Below, one piece after another: positions 23,192-34,306 of a stretch of 64,000 bases of DNA; positions within the stretch are counted from its first letter, which is position 1, and every line of letters starts with the position of its first letter. The notes under the pieces were generated by a model. The model saw only the letters and a program-made list of their open reading frames with translations, had not been told where the DNA came from and did not search any database. The stretch is from the NCBI GenBank assembly GCA_016110215.1, contig JADWQD010000016.1, positions 248,001-312,000 of the forward strand. Reading direction: 5' to 3'. The position numbers and the translations under genes are program-made. Source of the stretch: Capronia americana (lineage: Eukaryota; Ascomycota; Eurotiomycetes; Chaetothyriales; Herpotrichiellaceae).

Positions 23192-23548
23192 GGCTGCTTG
23201 CTTGCTTCAGTCTGTCAAACGCCGCCGTTCCCTCTCACATTCTCCTCTGAACCTTTATCTGCGATAACAGCGAGATACGCGCGCCAAAATTCAAGTGATC
23301 ATAGAGAGAGGCGGGCACGTATTCGGGAAATCAAGGACGTCATGAGGGCATGCGACAGCCTCGTCCATCTGGAAGCCTTTTCATTGGCGGACTGGCCGAA
23401 TTTGCTCAGCCTTCTCTGCGCTCACCCTCAATGCAATGTGGCATTCTCACCATTTCCCCAGAAGCGACTGCTATTTATGCGTGGATGGCGACCCTGCTAG
23501 AGCGACACGTTGAGAGCTGGCACGTACGAAACCCGGCTGCCTTACAGC
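23192..23548. promoter_or_regulatory. Shared divergent promoter, FMP25-like / COG3
   Basis: 357 bp between opposed start codons. An inverted CCAAT box (ATTGG at 23383-23387) is present, a plausible binding site for the HAP/CBC complex. Nothing else is diagnostic. Confidence 0.5.
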
Positions 23549-25903
23549 ATGGCAGAGATCACAGAGTCGGTCGAGACGGGAAAGAAAGATGCCACGTTAG
23601 CCCAGCTCGAGGAAGCCGACACTGAATTGGCCTTGTACAAGCTGTCTGGAGCGATCGACGACGCACTGCTGGACGCCAGCCTCGATGAATACCAACAATA
23701 TGTCGACCAACTCGACGCCGCCCGCTCGCATCTAGACACCCTCCTTGAGTCCACCGCGGCAACCCTCTCCGAACTGTCCTCCATCTCCGCCGCATTCAAG
23801 TCCATCGACTCGCAGACAAAATCCTTCCAAGCCCAATCCGCCTCTATTCGCGAAGAACAGCACAGAAATGAACTCATCGCGCGGGACATTGCCGACAACC
23901 TACGGTACTATGAGCCCTTGGAACGCATTACTCGGCGGCTTAATGCGCCCCAGGCTGGCAATTTTGTCAGGAGCCAGGATTTCTCAGACATGCTAGTCAC
24001 GTTGGACGAGTGTATCGATTACATGCAGACGCATCCTGCACACAAGGAAGCCGAGAGCTACAGGTCGAGATATAAGCTGCTCCTTACGCGGGCACTGACG
24101 CTGGTGCGCAATACCTTCATGGCCGGGGTGCGGGAAACCACGACCGAGGTCGCAGGACGCATTGCCGCGAAGCAGCTGAACGACACGACCATGTCCGCCC
24201 TCTTGTATGCAAAGTTCCGGGTCGGAGCGGCCGAGATGAAGGAGCTCGGGCTGGAAATCCAGAAACGAGCCAGCCCGCCTGCCGACGCCGAGCCAGGCAC
24301 CGAGGGAGAATACCAGAGCCTGATGAACGAGTTGCACGCCAGTTTCGCCGCCTGTCGAGGCAGATTGATCCTGCCGATCGTGCACAAGCGACTCGCCGAG
24401 ACAGCTCAATTGCCGCATTCGAAGGACCTGGTACAGTTTGCCAGAGCGGCCATCAGCTACATCCGCGGGATATGCCTCGACGAGTTCGAGCTGTGGGCAG
24501 AATGGTTCCACGGCTACCATGGGCTCTACGACTTCCTCGAGTCGTTATGCGAACCGCTGTACGACCACCTCCGGCCACGCATCATCCACGAGAACAAGCT
24601 CGCGAAGCTCTGCTCGCTTGTCACGCTGCTCCAAACCCGGTACCTGCACGACGAAGAGGAAGACGGCGCCCCGGACCTCAACCAGCTCGACTTCTCTATC
24701 CTGATCCAGCCGGCTCTCGAAGACGCACAGACTCGCCTCGTCTTCCGCGCCCTCGCCATCCTCCGCGAGGAGATCGAGATGTTCAAACCCAAAACCGAAG
24801 ATCTCGACTATCCGCGCCTGACGTCCGCGCCACCCGTCTCCGCGACCAAGGCACCTCTCTCTGGCCGCCGCGGCTCGCGCGACCCGCTGACCTCCCTTCC
24901 CAAAACACCCATCACCGACCTAGACGAAGACTCCGCCGACGAAGGCCCCTTCTCCTGGACGTTGTCCGCCTCACGCCGCTCCGCCCTCAAACACAGCTAC
25001 CCGACGCTCTCGCGCTCGATCCGCCTCCTCTCCCGCATCTACAGGCTAGTGAACTCGTCTGTGTTCGACGACCTCGCGCATCAAATCGTCCATCAAACGA
25101 CCATGTCGCTCGTGTCGGCGTCGAGCCAAATCTCGACGAAATCATCGCCCGCGGACGGTCAACTCTTCCTGCTCAAACACCTGCTCCTCCTCAAGTCGCA
25201 GATCGTGGCCTTCGACATCGAGTACGTCACCCCAGATGTCAGTTTCGACTTCTCCGGCGTGGCGTCCACCTTCTGGGAACTACGCGAGCGTGGCGGCCTG
25301 TTCAACCCCGCCACGTGGATGAAACTGTTCAGCTCGGGCGGGCTGCTGCCCAAGGTGGTCGAGAACATGCTCGACGCGAAGCAAGAGCTCGACGGACGAC
25401 TCAGGCAAGTTATTAATGAGTTCACGGCCGGCTTCGCGAGGTTGATGTGTAAAGAATTACCTCGCGCGGTGGAGAAAGTGGGCAACAAGAAAGCGGACAG
25501 GGAAACCGTCCTGGCCGAAGCGGTGAGCAAGACCCGGAAGACGGTCGAGGAGGAGATCCCCATCCTGCGGGCCAAATTGGAACAGTATCTCGATGATCAT
25601 CGCACGAGGGAGACGCTGGTGGCCGCGGTGGAGGACCAAGTTGTGCAGATTTACGAAGGCTTTTTCGACGATTACGCTGCGCACTTGGCCGGTGCGAAGG
25701 GCCGGAACGGCAAGGTCAACGGGTCGGCCACTCCGATCTCGCGCAAGGGCAAGGGCCCCGAGGATGCGGTGTGGGATACCGACACCTTCGCCGAGTGGGC
25801 GGAGGGGCTATTCAATGTGGCGTTGCCGAATGTGGAGGACGAGGAAGACGGAAGGGGGAGCCATGCTGCCAGCAGGAGTCTGTCCAGGAGTCGGAGTTCT
25901 TAG
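23549..25903 (+). CDS. COG3: Conserved oligomeric Golgi complex subunit 3 (Sec34)
   Basis: COG3 is a core lobe-A subunit of the COG tethering complex, which captures vesicles recycling within the Golgi. The frame is single and uninterrupted, 784 aa from the first ATG (MAEITESVETGKK). The N-terminal half has predicted coiled-coil (residues ~25-110), then the Sec34 signature: NLRYYEPLERITRRLNAP, DMLVTLDECIDYMQTHP, and AESYRSRYKLLLTRALTLVR. The spacing and order match the family, and the length is usual. A short Ser/Asp/Pro-rich loop (about residues 430-465) interrupts the helical C-terminal half, and the last ~60 residues are low-complexity. The region is GC-rich, which leaves long shadow frames on both strands. 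Confidence 0.95.
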   Translation: MAEITESVETGKKDATLAQLEEADTELALYKLSGAIDDALLDASLDEYQQYVDQLDAARSHLDTLLESTAATLSELSSISAAFKSIDSQTKSFQAQSASIREEQHRNELIARDIADNLRYYEPLERITRRLNAPQAGNFVRSQDFSDMLVTLDECIDYMQTHPAHKEAESYRSRYKLLLTRALTLVRNTFMAGVRETTTEVAGRIAAKQLNDTTMSALLYAKFRVGAAEMKELGLEIQKRASPPADAEPGTEGEYQSLMNELHASFAACRGRLILPIVHKRLAETAQLPHSKDLVQFARAAISYIRGICLDEFELWAEWFHGYHGLYDFLESLCEPLYDHLRPRIIHENKLAKLCSLVTLLQTRYLHDEEEDGAPDLNQLDFSILIQPALEDAQTRLVFRALAILREEIEMFKPKTEDLDYPRLTSAPPVSATKAPLSGRRGSRDPLTSLPKTPITDLDEDSADEGPFSWTLSASRRSALKHSYPTLSRSIRLLSRIYRLVNSSVFDDLAHQIVHQTTMSLVSASSQISTKSSPADGQLFLLKHLLLLKSQIVAFDIEYVTPDVSFDFSGVASTFWELRERGGLFNPATWMKLFSSGGLLPKVVENMLDAKQELDGRLRQVINEFTAGFARLMCKELPRAVEKVGNKKADRETVLAEAVSKTRKTVEEEIPILRAKLEQYLDDHRTRETLVAAVEDQVVQIYEGFFDDYAAHLAGAKGRNGKVNGSATPISRKGKGPEDAVWDTDTFAEWAEGLFNVALPNVEDEEDGRGSHAASRSLSRSRSS

Positions 25904-26297
25904 ACGGGATTCTGCACCCCAGTTCTGACGTCAAGGTGAATGCAACTATGGGCAAGGGTAATGATGAATGATGCGTGACGATGAGAACGATCTGCGAATG
26001 GACCATATTTCCAGCTAGCTCTTGCCTTCTTCGTGGCGTTCTCGTCCAATGAGTACTCGTCAGTCTCTCGATATCTGTTTCGTCTTCTCTCCGAATTCCC
26101 TCGGTCTACTCATCGATATGCTGCACGTGCTGGAAAAGGGTATCACGTATGTTTTTGGCGGGGACGTGTAGGTACTCATTGAATCGGCGCCGGTGGCCTT
26201 GTGAGCTGGCGGTGGGTGGACCGCGTGGTTGTTTTCTTCTCCCGCCGAAATAGCAAGGCCTTTTATTCGCCTTGGTACCAATAAACAAGGGCAACAT
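25904..26297. other. Convergent 3' flanks of COG3 and TRM44
   Basis: 394 bp without a gene; nothing notable seen. Confidence 0.6.
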
Positions 26298-28163
26298 TCA
26301 ACCATGCTCATAGCCCGCTTCTGGCTTCCCACCGAGATTCACCTTCCCTCTTCCCTGGCCCCTCTGGAGCTTCTGTGCTCGTTCGATCCAAGTCCTTGCG
26401 GCCTCGGTTATGCCTCCCGACATTGCGCATTCACGAGTCAGCAACTGGTCGACCTTGTCTCGTAGCGTGGGTTCTGGTCTGACGGTGGCGTTGCCGGGGT
26501 TTGACTCTCTCTGCCCGTTAACCTCGTGGCTCTGTGACTTCGCTTGCGCGACAAAATCGTTGATGGTGCTGAAAGTCCTCTTCCTGTTCCCCACGATGCC
26601 GATGTTCCTCGTACTTGGGATTCGCATGAGTGTCAGCTCGACCTCACAGCCCACTTCTTGTGCCAGGGCAACGACTTTCTTGGTCAAGCACGCGTACATC
26701 GACTTGTCATCCTGATGATTTGCAGCCTTGATCTTCGCTGCCCGGAGAGCTCGGAGATCTCCATGTGCGGGTTGATGTTCACTACCGTTGATGCTTGATG
26801 CAGAAGCAGACGAGGCGATATCTTTCGGCGAATAACGATGCTTTGCGCCGCTCAGAGCATGAGAGCAGCATGGGATGGCGAGGAACGGGAGTGGCGAATT
26901 TGGACACGAGAGAGCCGCGAGCAGTGGTGTCCAGGGTGTGAGTTCGTCAGCGTGGTTGGCGATGATGAACGTGCCAGGCTTGAAAAGCCCATTTGGGAGT
27001 CCATTGAAAACATTGTTGAAGAGCCCGTTGTGGATCTTCATGCCGGCTTCGAGGAGGCGGCCGGTGCTGAGGTCGGCGGGCGCGTGATCCAAGAATGGCT
27101 GCGGCACGCAGACCATGACGTCCAGATAGTCTTCCATTCCCAGGACTTGCCAGGTCGCGCGACGACGGGCATCGAACCCACGTCCGCGGTAGCCTTCCTT
27201 GATCAACACGTAAGTGAGCACGCCGTTTCCGCAAGCGAAGTCGATGAAGCCCGGAAACGTTCCAGGCTGATACAGTTGCTTCCAGAGCTCGATGACAAAG
27301 GCGGCGATGGATAGATCCTCGAAGACATGCTTGGACGGTTCAGTCTTCTCGACCCAGCGGGTAATGAGGTCATGCGCGTACTGTTGTTTGAGGCGAGTGT
27401 AGGTATCTTGGACGACATGTTGGGCAAGAATAGTGTCCTTCAGAGCAGCAGGTGCCAGAGACAATTCTGCTGCTGTTCGCTCCTCGCCACATTGTTCTCC
27501 CTTCTCACAATGCTTCGGCGTCGTGTCCTTGGAGAGTCTGACGAACGTTTGAAGTAGAGAGATCAAAGTGCGATGCAAACGAGTTGGCAACGGATCTGAC
27601 GTCTCGGAGAAAGGCAAAAGGTGGACAGAGAGCGTCGACTCACTCGCCTTGTGCTTGTGCTCGTAGACATATGCTAGCGAGTTGACCGGTGGATGATACC
27701 ATGGCATTTCAGCTTCTCCTTCGACCTGTGGGACATAGAGCACAACATAACCAGAGATGTCTGGGTTCTCAGCAAATCTGTAGATGTAACACCACTGCTC
27801 AAGAGGACGATCGACTTGAGGCTTTCGAGGGATGAGTCTCCTTAGCACTCGCCGCTGGAGAAGGGCACCTTCGATAACAGGAGCCATTTTGACAGCCTGA
27901 ATGTCGCCTTCCGCGGCCGTGTCACTGACACCGATACAACTTCCAAGCTGACATTGCTTCTCTTTTTCAGACACCGTCTTCAACTGATGTGCGCTGTCCC
28001 AGAGGATGTCAGCCCGGAAGAGGTGGGTTGAGTTCAGATTCGGATGCTCGAGCAACAGATCTGTCACCTGTAAAAACCTTTCGACGGTGAAGGTGCACTG
28101 TAATTCATATTCCGGCGCCGTCTTCCACCCTTCGTCGGCAGTCTTCAGTCCCGATGAAAGCAT
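26298..28163 (-). CDS. TRM44: tRNA (uracil-2'-O-)-methyltransferase, TRM44 family
   Basis: Family members methylate the 2'-OH of U44 in tRNA-Ser in the cytoplasm, using S-adenosylmethionine. The frame is single, 621 aa. The SAM-binding motif is FIDFACGNGVLTYVL, followed by GYRGRGFDARRR, the usual Trm44 continuation. Further family blocks are LFKPGTFIIANHADELTPW and LAIPCCSHALSG. The preceding 280 residues form the fungal Trm44 N-terminal region. The ATG at 28163 is the first in frame and is preceded by an A-rich leader. It lies 189 bp downstream of a tRNA-Lys gene on the same strand; tRNA-Lys is not the known substrate, so the neighbourhood is probably chance. Confidence 0.92.
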   Translation of the reverse strand: MLSSGLKTADEGWKTAPEYELQCTFTVERFLQVTDLLLEHPNLNSTHLFRADILWDSAHQLKTVSEKEKQCQLGSCIGVSDTAAEGDIQAVKMAPVIEGALLQRRVLRRLIPRKPQVDRPLEQWCYIYRFAENPDISGYVVLYVPQVEGEAEMPWYHPPVNSLAYVYEHKHKASESTLSVHLLPFSETSDPLPTRLHRTLISLLQTFVRLSKDTTPKHCEKGEQCGEERTAAELSLAPAALKDTILAQHVVQDTYTRLKQQYAHDLITRWVEKTEPSKHVFEDLSIAAFVIELWKQLYQPGTFPGFIDFACGNGVLTYVLIKEGYRGRGFDARRRATWQVLGMEDYLDVMVCVPQPFLDHAPADLSTGRLLEAGMKIHNGLFNNVFNGLPNGLFKPGTFIIANHADELTPWTPLLAALSCPNSPLPFLAIPCCSHALSGAKHRYSPKDIASSASASSINGSEHQPAHGDLRALRAAKIKAANHQDDKSMYACLTKKVVALAQEVGCEVELTLMRIPSTRNIGIVGNRKRTFSTINDFVAQAKSQSHEVNGQRESNPGNATVRPEPTLRDKVDQLLTRECAMSGGITEAARTWIERAQKLQRGQGRGKVNLGGKPEAGYEHG

Positions 28164-28339
28164 TATATACTGGGGACTTTATGGGTAGTACATTCGTTAC
28201 GGTCACAGGCCGCGGTCAAGTTGCTTTTTGCCAAGAGCAACACCGGTTCGTGCAGTGGTTTACCACGACGCGAACCAACCATTCGGAAAGATACCTATCC
28301 AGAGGACAAAAAGATTCTGCCGCAGTAAAAAGAAACTCC

Positions 28340-28344
28340 AAAAA
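28340..28344 (-). terminator. RNA polymerase III terminator of tRNA-Lys
   Basis: Five A on the + strand read as TTTTT on the transcribed strand, 9 bp past the tRNA 3' end. A second T-run follows a few bases further on. Confidence 0.75.
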
Positions 28345-28352
28345 CGATAGGA

Positions 28353-28445
28353 CGCCCTGGGAGAGGCTCGAACTCTCAACCTTGAGATAAACTGCTTTTG
28401 AAAAGCGTAAAAGTCTCACGCGCTGACCAATTGTGCCACCAGGGC
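28353..28445 (-). tRNA. tRNA-Lys(UUU) with a 19-nt intron
   Basis: On the minus strand the acceptor arm GCCCTGG pairs fully with CCAGGGC, followed by discriminator G. The anticodon stem TGAGA pairs with TCTCA, and the T arm is GAGAG-TTCGAGC-CTCTC. The loop reads CTTTTA, then an intron at 28407-28389 after the base 3' of the anticodon, then A. Anticodon TTT means lysine. The intron contains CAAAAG, which can pair with the anticodon loop as expected for a spliced pre-tRNA. The D stem has one A-C mismatch. Mature length is 74 nt without CCA. The stem sequences agree with fungal tRNA-Lys genes as I remember them. Confidence 0.93.
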
Positions 28446-29733
28446 TTGCGAACAAATCTCAACCGTCGATTTTGGCCGAATTTTGGGGCGGTTCATTATA
28501 TGATCAGGCAGTATTATGGAGCCGCGGTTACTTGGTGGAATGAGTCACCGTATTAAACTTACGTAAATACCTCGTACGGGAAAATATTTGTTCGAGTGGG
28601 GAGTTGGCAAGCATCATCAGCCTTGCCTTTGTCCTGTTTGTCTACATTCATTGACGACCCGCAGTCTGCAGGTGAGCATCCATTAACTACATTAGATTCC
28701 AGGGCATCAGTATCTTCACGCGGTGATAAACTCGGGAAGGGATAATTTCCACATCCCACATGGAAAATAACAGAATGGCAGCTCAACATCGAACTTCCCA
28801 GTGATAAGGTTTCCACGGCCCAGCATGAGTATTGATATTTAGCGTGCGATGCAAGGACGGCAAGTTCACCACTATTATGAAAGGGATCAGGACTTTTAGT
28901 ACCAATGTTACCCCGTAGTCTTTTGGTAGGAATCTGTATTCAACGAGATTAACTTGTGGTGATTGGTCGGTCTATCGTGTCTGCAGGATTGGCTCTGAGG
29001 GCTTACACTATTGCTGAAAGAGCTCGAACTCATCGCAAGGAGGCCGAAAACCCGCGAAACGTTCGTGAGTGGTTGACGCCGACACGAGAATGGTCGGCAC
29101 TAGAATACCTAGGCGTCAATATCCTAATACGGCATAAACCACTACCAAACAGATCCTAGACCTTCGAAGTAATGCCACTGCTCGACCTAACAACTAACGA
29201 ACTGGCTAGCTTACCGAGATGTATCTTCGGCGAGATCCGGGGCTATCCCATTACAAACCTGGGAGAGAGACAAGTGAAAGGCAAGTGAAACTACACAAAG
29301 GCCGACTGATAGGGACCGTCGGACGGCATCGCTCGAACCGGAGTCCATAAGCTGATGTGTGGAAAGCGACTTTGCGCCTCATATGCCATCTCCTTGACGA
29401 GATTGGATTTGTGCTAAGCTCAAGCTCTATGGTTGCTAATCTTCTCGTTGCAATAGCGCATGCTTCCACCAGCATCCTTCAACTGCGCATGCACTCACTT
29501 GCATTCTTCAACAGCTCGTTGCATACGCCTGCGACCTTGTCGCCCAGGTCAACTGCTCACGTTTCACCATCTGTTCTGTCGTACCGCGCTGCCTTGGACA
29601 ATTCCCAGTATCATGGTTGACAAGTCCTCTCAAGCTTCGTGTCATTTGTCAGACCTTGAAATATCGCGAGTCATCGGCCCACAGTATCAATCTTACTCAG
29701 AGTAAGACACCGGCTGAGCGCATCATCATTTGA
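28446..29733. other. Intergenic, 1.29 kb, somewhat AT-richer
   Basis: No gene recognised. The stretch from about 28480 to 28960 is AT-richer than its surroundings. The longest frame (from a GTG at 28956) shows no family feature. Confidence 0.5.
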
Positions 29734-31217
29734 TCAGCGCACCTCTTCCCACTTAACACAGAACGATGACATTGCCGTTGTAACGGAATACACCATCTTG
29801 ACGGGGTTCTTGGCTTCATCAAGCTTGACTCGATCACCATTCTCGTCTCTCACCCACATCACTTCCTTCATCTTATCCTTGAGGTTGAACGCACATTTGT
29901 GGCTGTTGGTGTAGAAATGGTTGATGATGACGAGTTTGTAACACTTCATCTCTGTGAGAGCTCTCAAGAAGCGGCGATCGTATTGAGTGACCATGGCGCG
30001 ACCGGCAAACTGCAGAGCAAGAGTCTTGAGAGTGGCGTTAGACCCGATGAGGCGGAAGATCTCGTGCAGCTGAGGGTCTTCGACGAATCTGCGCTCTGTA
30101 ATTTGTCCAGGAAGGCTTCTTGTGCGATTGTCTGGGGCATCCGTGAGCTGGAACGAGATGTGTTGGAGGTGGCTGATCTACATAAATCTGTTAGTCCACA
30201 CCCGTAGCACTCTAGATGTCACTTCTTGTGGAGGCGAAGTCTCAGAGAGGACTTATGACTTACGTTGACAGGACCAATGTCTTGGAGGAATCGGCGGATG
30301 TCCTTGTAGCCAATCTCTTTCCAGACCTTGTCATGATATGTTCCTCGAGTCCTAGTGTCACGAGTGAAGTGGAATGAATTTTCGCCGTAGAGAATTTCTC
30401 TGCCTTCCTTGTAGACCTGCTTGCATGTTCGCAGGAAATGGGCTGACAGGGAGGTATCGCTCTTTCCAAACTCGATTGCCTTGTCAGACTTGAAGAGGTG
30501 TCCGTAGACTGGCAGGCGCAGCTCGATGGGAAGTTTGAAAAATCCTTCCTCGGACTGAGAGATGGTGGTCTCCTTCGAGTTGTCCACGATAGAAGCAGCC
30601 TCCTCATCTGGGGACGCAGCCGGCAACGTTAAATTGGCCATGCCCGCGTTGTTGAGGAGATCTGTCAAGTTGTGGGTGGCGAGTGTTTTAGCTTCACCGT
30701 TGGCGGTGAACTGGATGGACCTTTCAATTTGTTAGACCAGAATGGGACTGCATGACTGAGTGAAGTTTCATTCACTGCGCAGAGGGCACACTCACAACTC
30801 TGGAGCACCTTCATCCTTCTTTTTCGTCACCAACGCCTTGGCATTATTGCGACGCGAGGCTGCCCAGAGGCCGTCATCATCCGACTCTACCGCAGTCACC
30901 TCTTCATTGCGGACATATTCATTGTCAGAGAGATCTGCAACAGTCAATGGCGGAGGTGCGTCGAGGATGGTCGAGCGTTTCGGCTTTGCTTTCTGCCCAT
31001 TGTCGCTCTTTCTCTTGCGCTTCTTGGGACCCTTCACCGCATAGTCGGAGTGATCAGAGTCATGGTCAGACTGCGCGACAGCAAAAACACCTTCGAAAGA
31101 ATTGTCGATTATGTCATCGCGACCTGAACCGTCTTTGACCGCGTGTGAAGTTCCACCAGTACTCGCGCTGCTAGAGGTCGCGGCGATCTTGGCTCTCTTT
31201 CTAGTGGTGGGCGCCAT
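29734..31217 (-). CDS. F-box/2EXR-like protein with a disordered basic-acidic N-terminus
   Basis: Three exons join cleanly: 31217-30796, 30720-30264, 30177-29734 (introns 75 and 86 bp), 440 aa. The first ~140 residues are polar and include a bipartite-type nuclear signal (KGPKKRKRKS) between acidic stretches. The middle has the pattern FFKLPIELRLPVYGHLF followed by FLRTCKQVYKEGREILYGENSFHF, the LPxELRxxIYxxLF...C+xIxxEAxxxLY arrangement of fungal 2EXR/F-box-like domains. The splice at 30264/30177 restores GPVNISHLQHISF. Domain function is unknown; some relatives may recruit partners to ubiquitin ligases, but no Skp1 contact is provable here. Treating the N-terminal frame as a separate gene was considered and rejected because the frame and splice signals join exactly. 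Confidence 0.75.
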
Positions 31218-32566
31218 GGCGACGACGTGACCTAACGTGACGGTGAGTTGATTTGTTGACGTGTTGGCAAACTTATATCTAGCTGAATAAGGAGGTTCGA
31301 CTTACTAGGTGTTGTCTTCACGACGATGTCAGAGGCCCTGACAAACAATTGGTTACCTGCACAGGGACAGGACAGATCAAGGCAGTGATGAGGATGGTTT
31401 AAGGGAGAAAGAAAGTAGTTCGGGTCGCGAAGGGCTGAGACCGATAAGAGTTGAAGGCAGGAAGGAGGCACCTCGTCTTCACCAAAACGCTTGGCGGACG
31501 TCGTATAGCAGCCACGTGACAGGTTTGTGACTGGGGAAATGCATTGTATGCCTCTGAACTGCCTTGTTAAAGCAGCGGGGAGAGGATGGTGTTGTGCAGA
31601 GTTGCAGAAGTCAGCCAGTTGCCCCACAGGCCAGCGACAACCAGGCCTATTGTCGACGATGGGAACTAACAAAGCGATGCGAGCAGCTCTGGGACAGGAA
31701 GGGTAGCTGTGATCACAAAGGAAAATTCGGTGGCAATCACGGCCCAAGAGGCAGCTAGCCAGCGAGGCATAGAGAGTCGGATTCAGTTGATTGGTGTAAT
31801 AAGGATACTCAAGAAGATCATCGATACTCAGCTTGTGAGACTTCTGCTCTCCACAGTTCCATGCAATCAATCATCAGATGGACAGGGGGCAGGTCCCCAG
31901 AGCCCGGGACAAAGCCCTCAAGTCATTCAGATCCGGCACACAAAAGCCATAAGCGCATCGACAATTTGGTTTGCAATCGCAGAACTAAGGCACACCGGCC
32001 AAGTCTTCTTGATTGTGGACTTTTCAGGAGATTTTAACAACATTTCCAATCAGCCCTTTCAAATTGTCCTTCAAGGTGGTGCTTGGCCCAGGACATCTCA
32101 GCACCGCCCACAGACCTCCAGCCCGAGGGTAGGAGCGCGGGAGCTGTGATTGACGCATGGGTTCTCTTCATCTTGGATTTAGTTGTGAAGAGGAGAAAGC
32201 TAAGATGGAAAGAAGGCGAGTCGACGTTAAAAGTTTAGGCTCGCGTCACCTTCCTCGTCAGACTTTGCGGAGTAATTGGACGCCGGTCAAGCCTCCGCAT
32301 CCATTGGACTTCATTCCTTGACCTGACGCCACTCTGAGGAGGCATGAAGACTACATTATCAGTCCATCCAGCTCTTGAGTTGCAGGCTTCTCTTGCTTCA
32401 ACGAGGTAGAAAGCCTGATCCGCCATGTGCAGCTAAGCTGGGTGATATCGCAATTCCTTGAGCGATATTTCGAACAAGCTCACACCGAGATCCTTGAATC
32501 ATTAAGATCTTCGACCTCCGCACACTCTTTTTCTCTGCCCTGAAATCCTGTACTGCTCGATTGAAC
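31218..32566. promoter_or_regulatory. Divergent intergenic region, F-box-like gene / SHMT
   Basis: 1.35 kb between opposed starts. It contains a CACGTGAC octamer at 31513-31520. A 212-codon frame on the minus strand (31870-31232) shows no domain and is read as leader or chance. Confidence 0.5.
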
Positions 32567-34306
32567 ATGGCGCGTTCAATGCTCACGAGGCGGATATGGT
32601 CGTCATCACTTTCCAGGAAGCCGTCTGTATGCCTTTCGTGCAGAGCATCCGTCAGAAGGCTTTCTTCCTCCCCACCACAGAGTTCTTCCCAAACAGAAGC
32701 ACAAAACAAGGTAAACTCCCTTCAGCTTGGAATGGAAGTCATCTTCTTACACAAGCGGTTAGCTCTTGGGCGAGCACCTCAAAGAAGCAGATCCAGAGAT
32801 TTACCAGATTCTGCAAAGGGAAATCCGGCGACAAAGGCATTTCATCAACCTCATCCCATCAGAGAACTTCACGTCCCAGGCCGTGCTTGATGCTCTCGGG
32901 AGCGTGATGCAAAGTAGGATGATCACTTCTTGTACAAGCTCGCCTCATATTCACATTGATGCAGATAAATACTCCGAGGGTTATCCCGGAGCACGCTACT
33001 ACGGCGGCAACGAACATATCGATGAGTCAGAAACACTATGTCAGAAGCGAGCTCTCGAGACGTATCGCCTGGATCCTCAGGAATGGGGAGTCAATGTTCA
33101 GCGTTAGTGATAGGAACCTCTACCTCTTTACGAGTGATGCTGACCAACCAAGCGCTATCTGGCTCTCCAGCAAATCTGTACGCCTATTCGGCTCTCCTCA
33201 ACACCCACGACCGGATAATGGGTCTTGACCTCCCGCACGGCGGTCACCTGTCTCATGGCTACCAGACACCAACCAAGAAAATTTCCATGATCTCGAAGTA
33301 CTTCGAGACCTTCCCGTACCGTCTGGATGAGTCCACCGGCCTAATCGACTACGACAAGCTGCAAGAAAATGCCCTGCTGTATCGACCTAAAGTTATTATT
33401 GCCGGCACTTCTGCTTATAGCAGGCTCATCGACTATGAACGGATGCGCTCGATTGCCGATCAAGCAGGTGCCTACCTTTTGTCCGACATGGCTCACATCT
33501 CTGGACTGGTTGCTGCGGACGTGATACCGTCGCCATTCCAGTATTCTGACGTTGTGACCACCACAACCCACAAGTCCCTACGTGGACCCCGTGGAGCAAT
33601 GATCTTCTACCGTAAGGGGGTCCGCCGAACGACCAAAAAGGGCGAGAAGGAAATGTACGACCTCGAAGGCCCCATTAATGCGTCTGTGTTCCCGGGTCAT
33701 CAGGGAGGCCCGCATAACCACACCATCACGGCTCTGGCGGTGGCGTTAAAACAGGCCCAATCGAAAGAATTCAAGGAGTACCAAAAGACTGTCCTTGTAA
33801 ACGCGAAGGCTTTGGCCGAGAGATTGGGCAACTCTGCGTATACTGGCGGTTTAGGCTATAATATTGTCAGTGGCGGGACAGACAACCATTTGGTCCTTGT
33901 GGACCTGAAGTCCAAGGATATTGATGGCGCTCGCGTTGAGCGTGTGCTTGAACTCTGCGGGGTGGCCGCCAACAAGAACACCGTCCCAGGCGACAAATCG
34001 GCTCTCAAACCTGGTGGGCTGAGGATGGGTTCACCCGCGATGACAACACGCGGGTTTCAACCAAGCGACTTCGCACGCGTCGCCGAGATAGTGGATCGCG
34101 CCGTGTCGATCGCCATCAAGGTTGACAAGAGTGCAAGGTCAGATGCAGAGGCAAAGGGTAAAAAGAACCCGCGGGCCGTGAAAAGCTTCTTGGAGTTTTT
34201 GAAGGACGGGACGGAGGTACCGGAGATCTTGACCTTGAGGCAGGAGGTCGAGGACTGGGTTGGCACTTTTCCGGAGCCGTGGGTGACGGAAGTGGCAACG
34301 AGTTGA
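32567..34306 (+). CDS. Serine hydroxymethyltransferase, mitochondrial
   Basis: This PLP enzyme interconverts serine plus tetrahydrofolate with glycine plus methylene-tetrahydrofolate. Exons 32567-32710, 32763-32913, 32965-33102, 33153-34306 (introns 52, 51, 50 bp) give 528 aa. The first ~45 residues are Arg/Ser-rich without acids, a mitochondrial presequence. Family blocks: NLIPSENFTS, then NKYSEGYPGARYYGGNEHID (its first residue created by a splice), LSGSPANLYAYSALL, and LSDMAHISGLVAADV. The PLP lysine is K285 in TTTTHKSLRGPRG. The presequence distinguishes this as the mitochondrial isozyme; yeast calls it SHM1. Intron ends are fixed by conserved protein on both sides. A PGDH gene of serine synthesis lies 26 kb away. 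Confidence 0.96.

Noticed and set aside
24472..25416. 314-codon Arg/Pro-rich frame inside COG3
   Set aside because: It is a shifted frame of a GC-rich coding region; its residue content is that of frame-shadow sequence, and COG3 is certain.
26298..28445. Functional link between TRM44 and the adjacent tRNA-Lys gene
   Set aside because: The known Trm44 substrate is tRNA-Ser, and chance proximity is the simpler reading.
31232..31870. 212-codon minus-strand frame in the F-box-like/SHMT intergenic region
   Set aside because: No domain, no splice pattern, and it lies where leader and promoter are expected.
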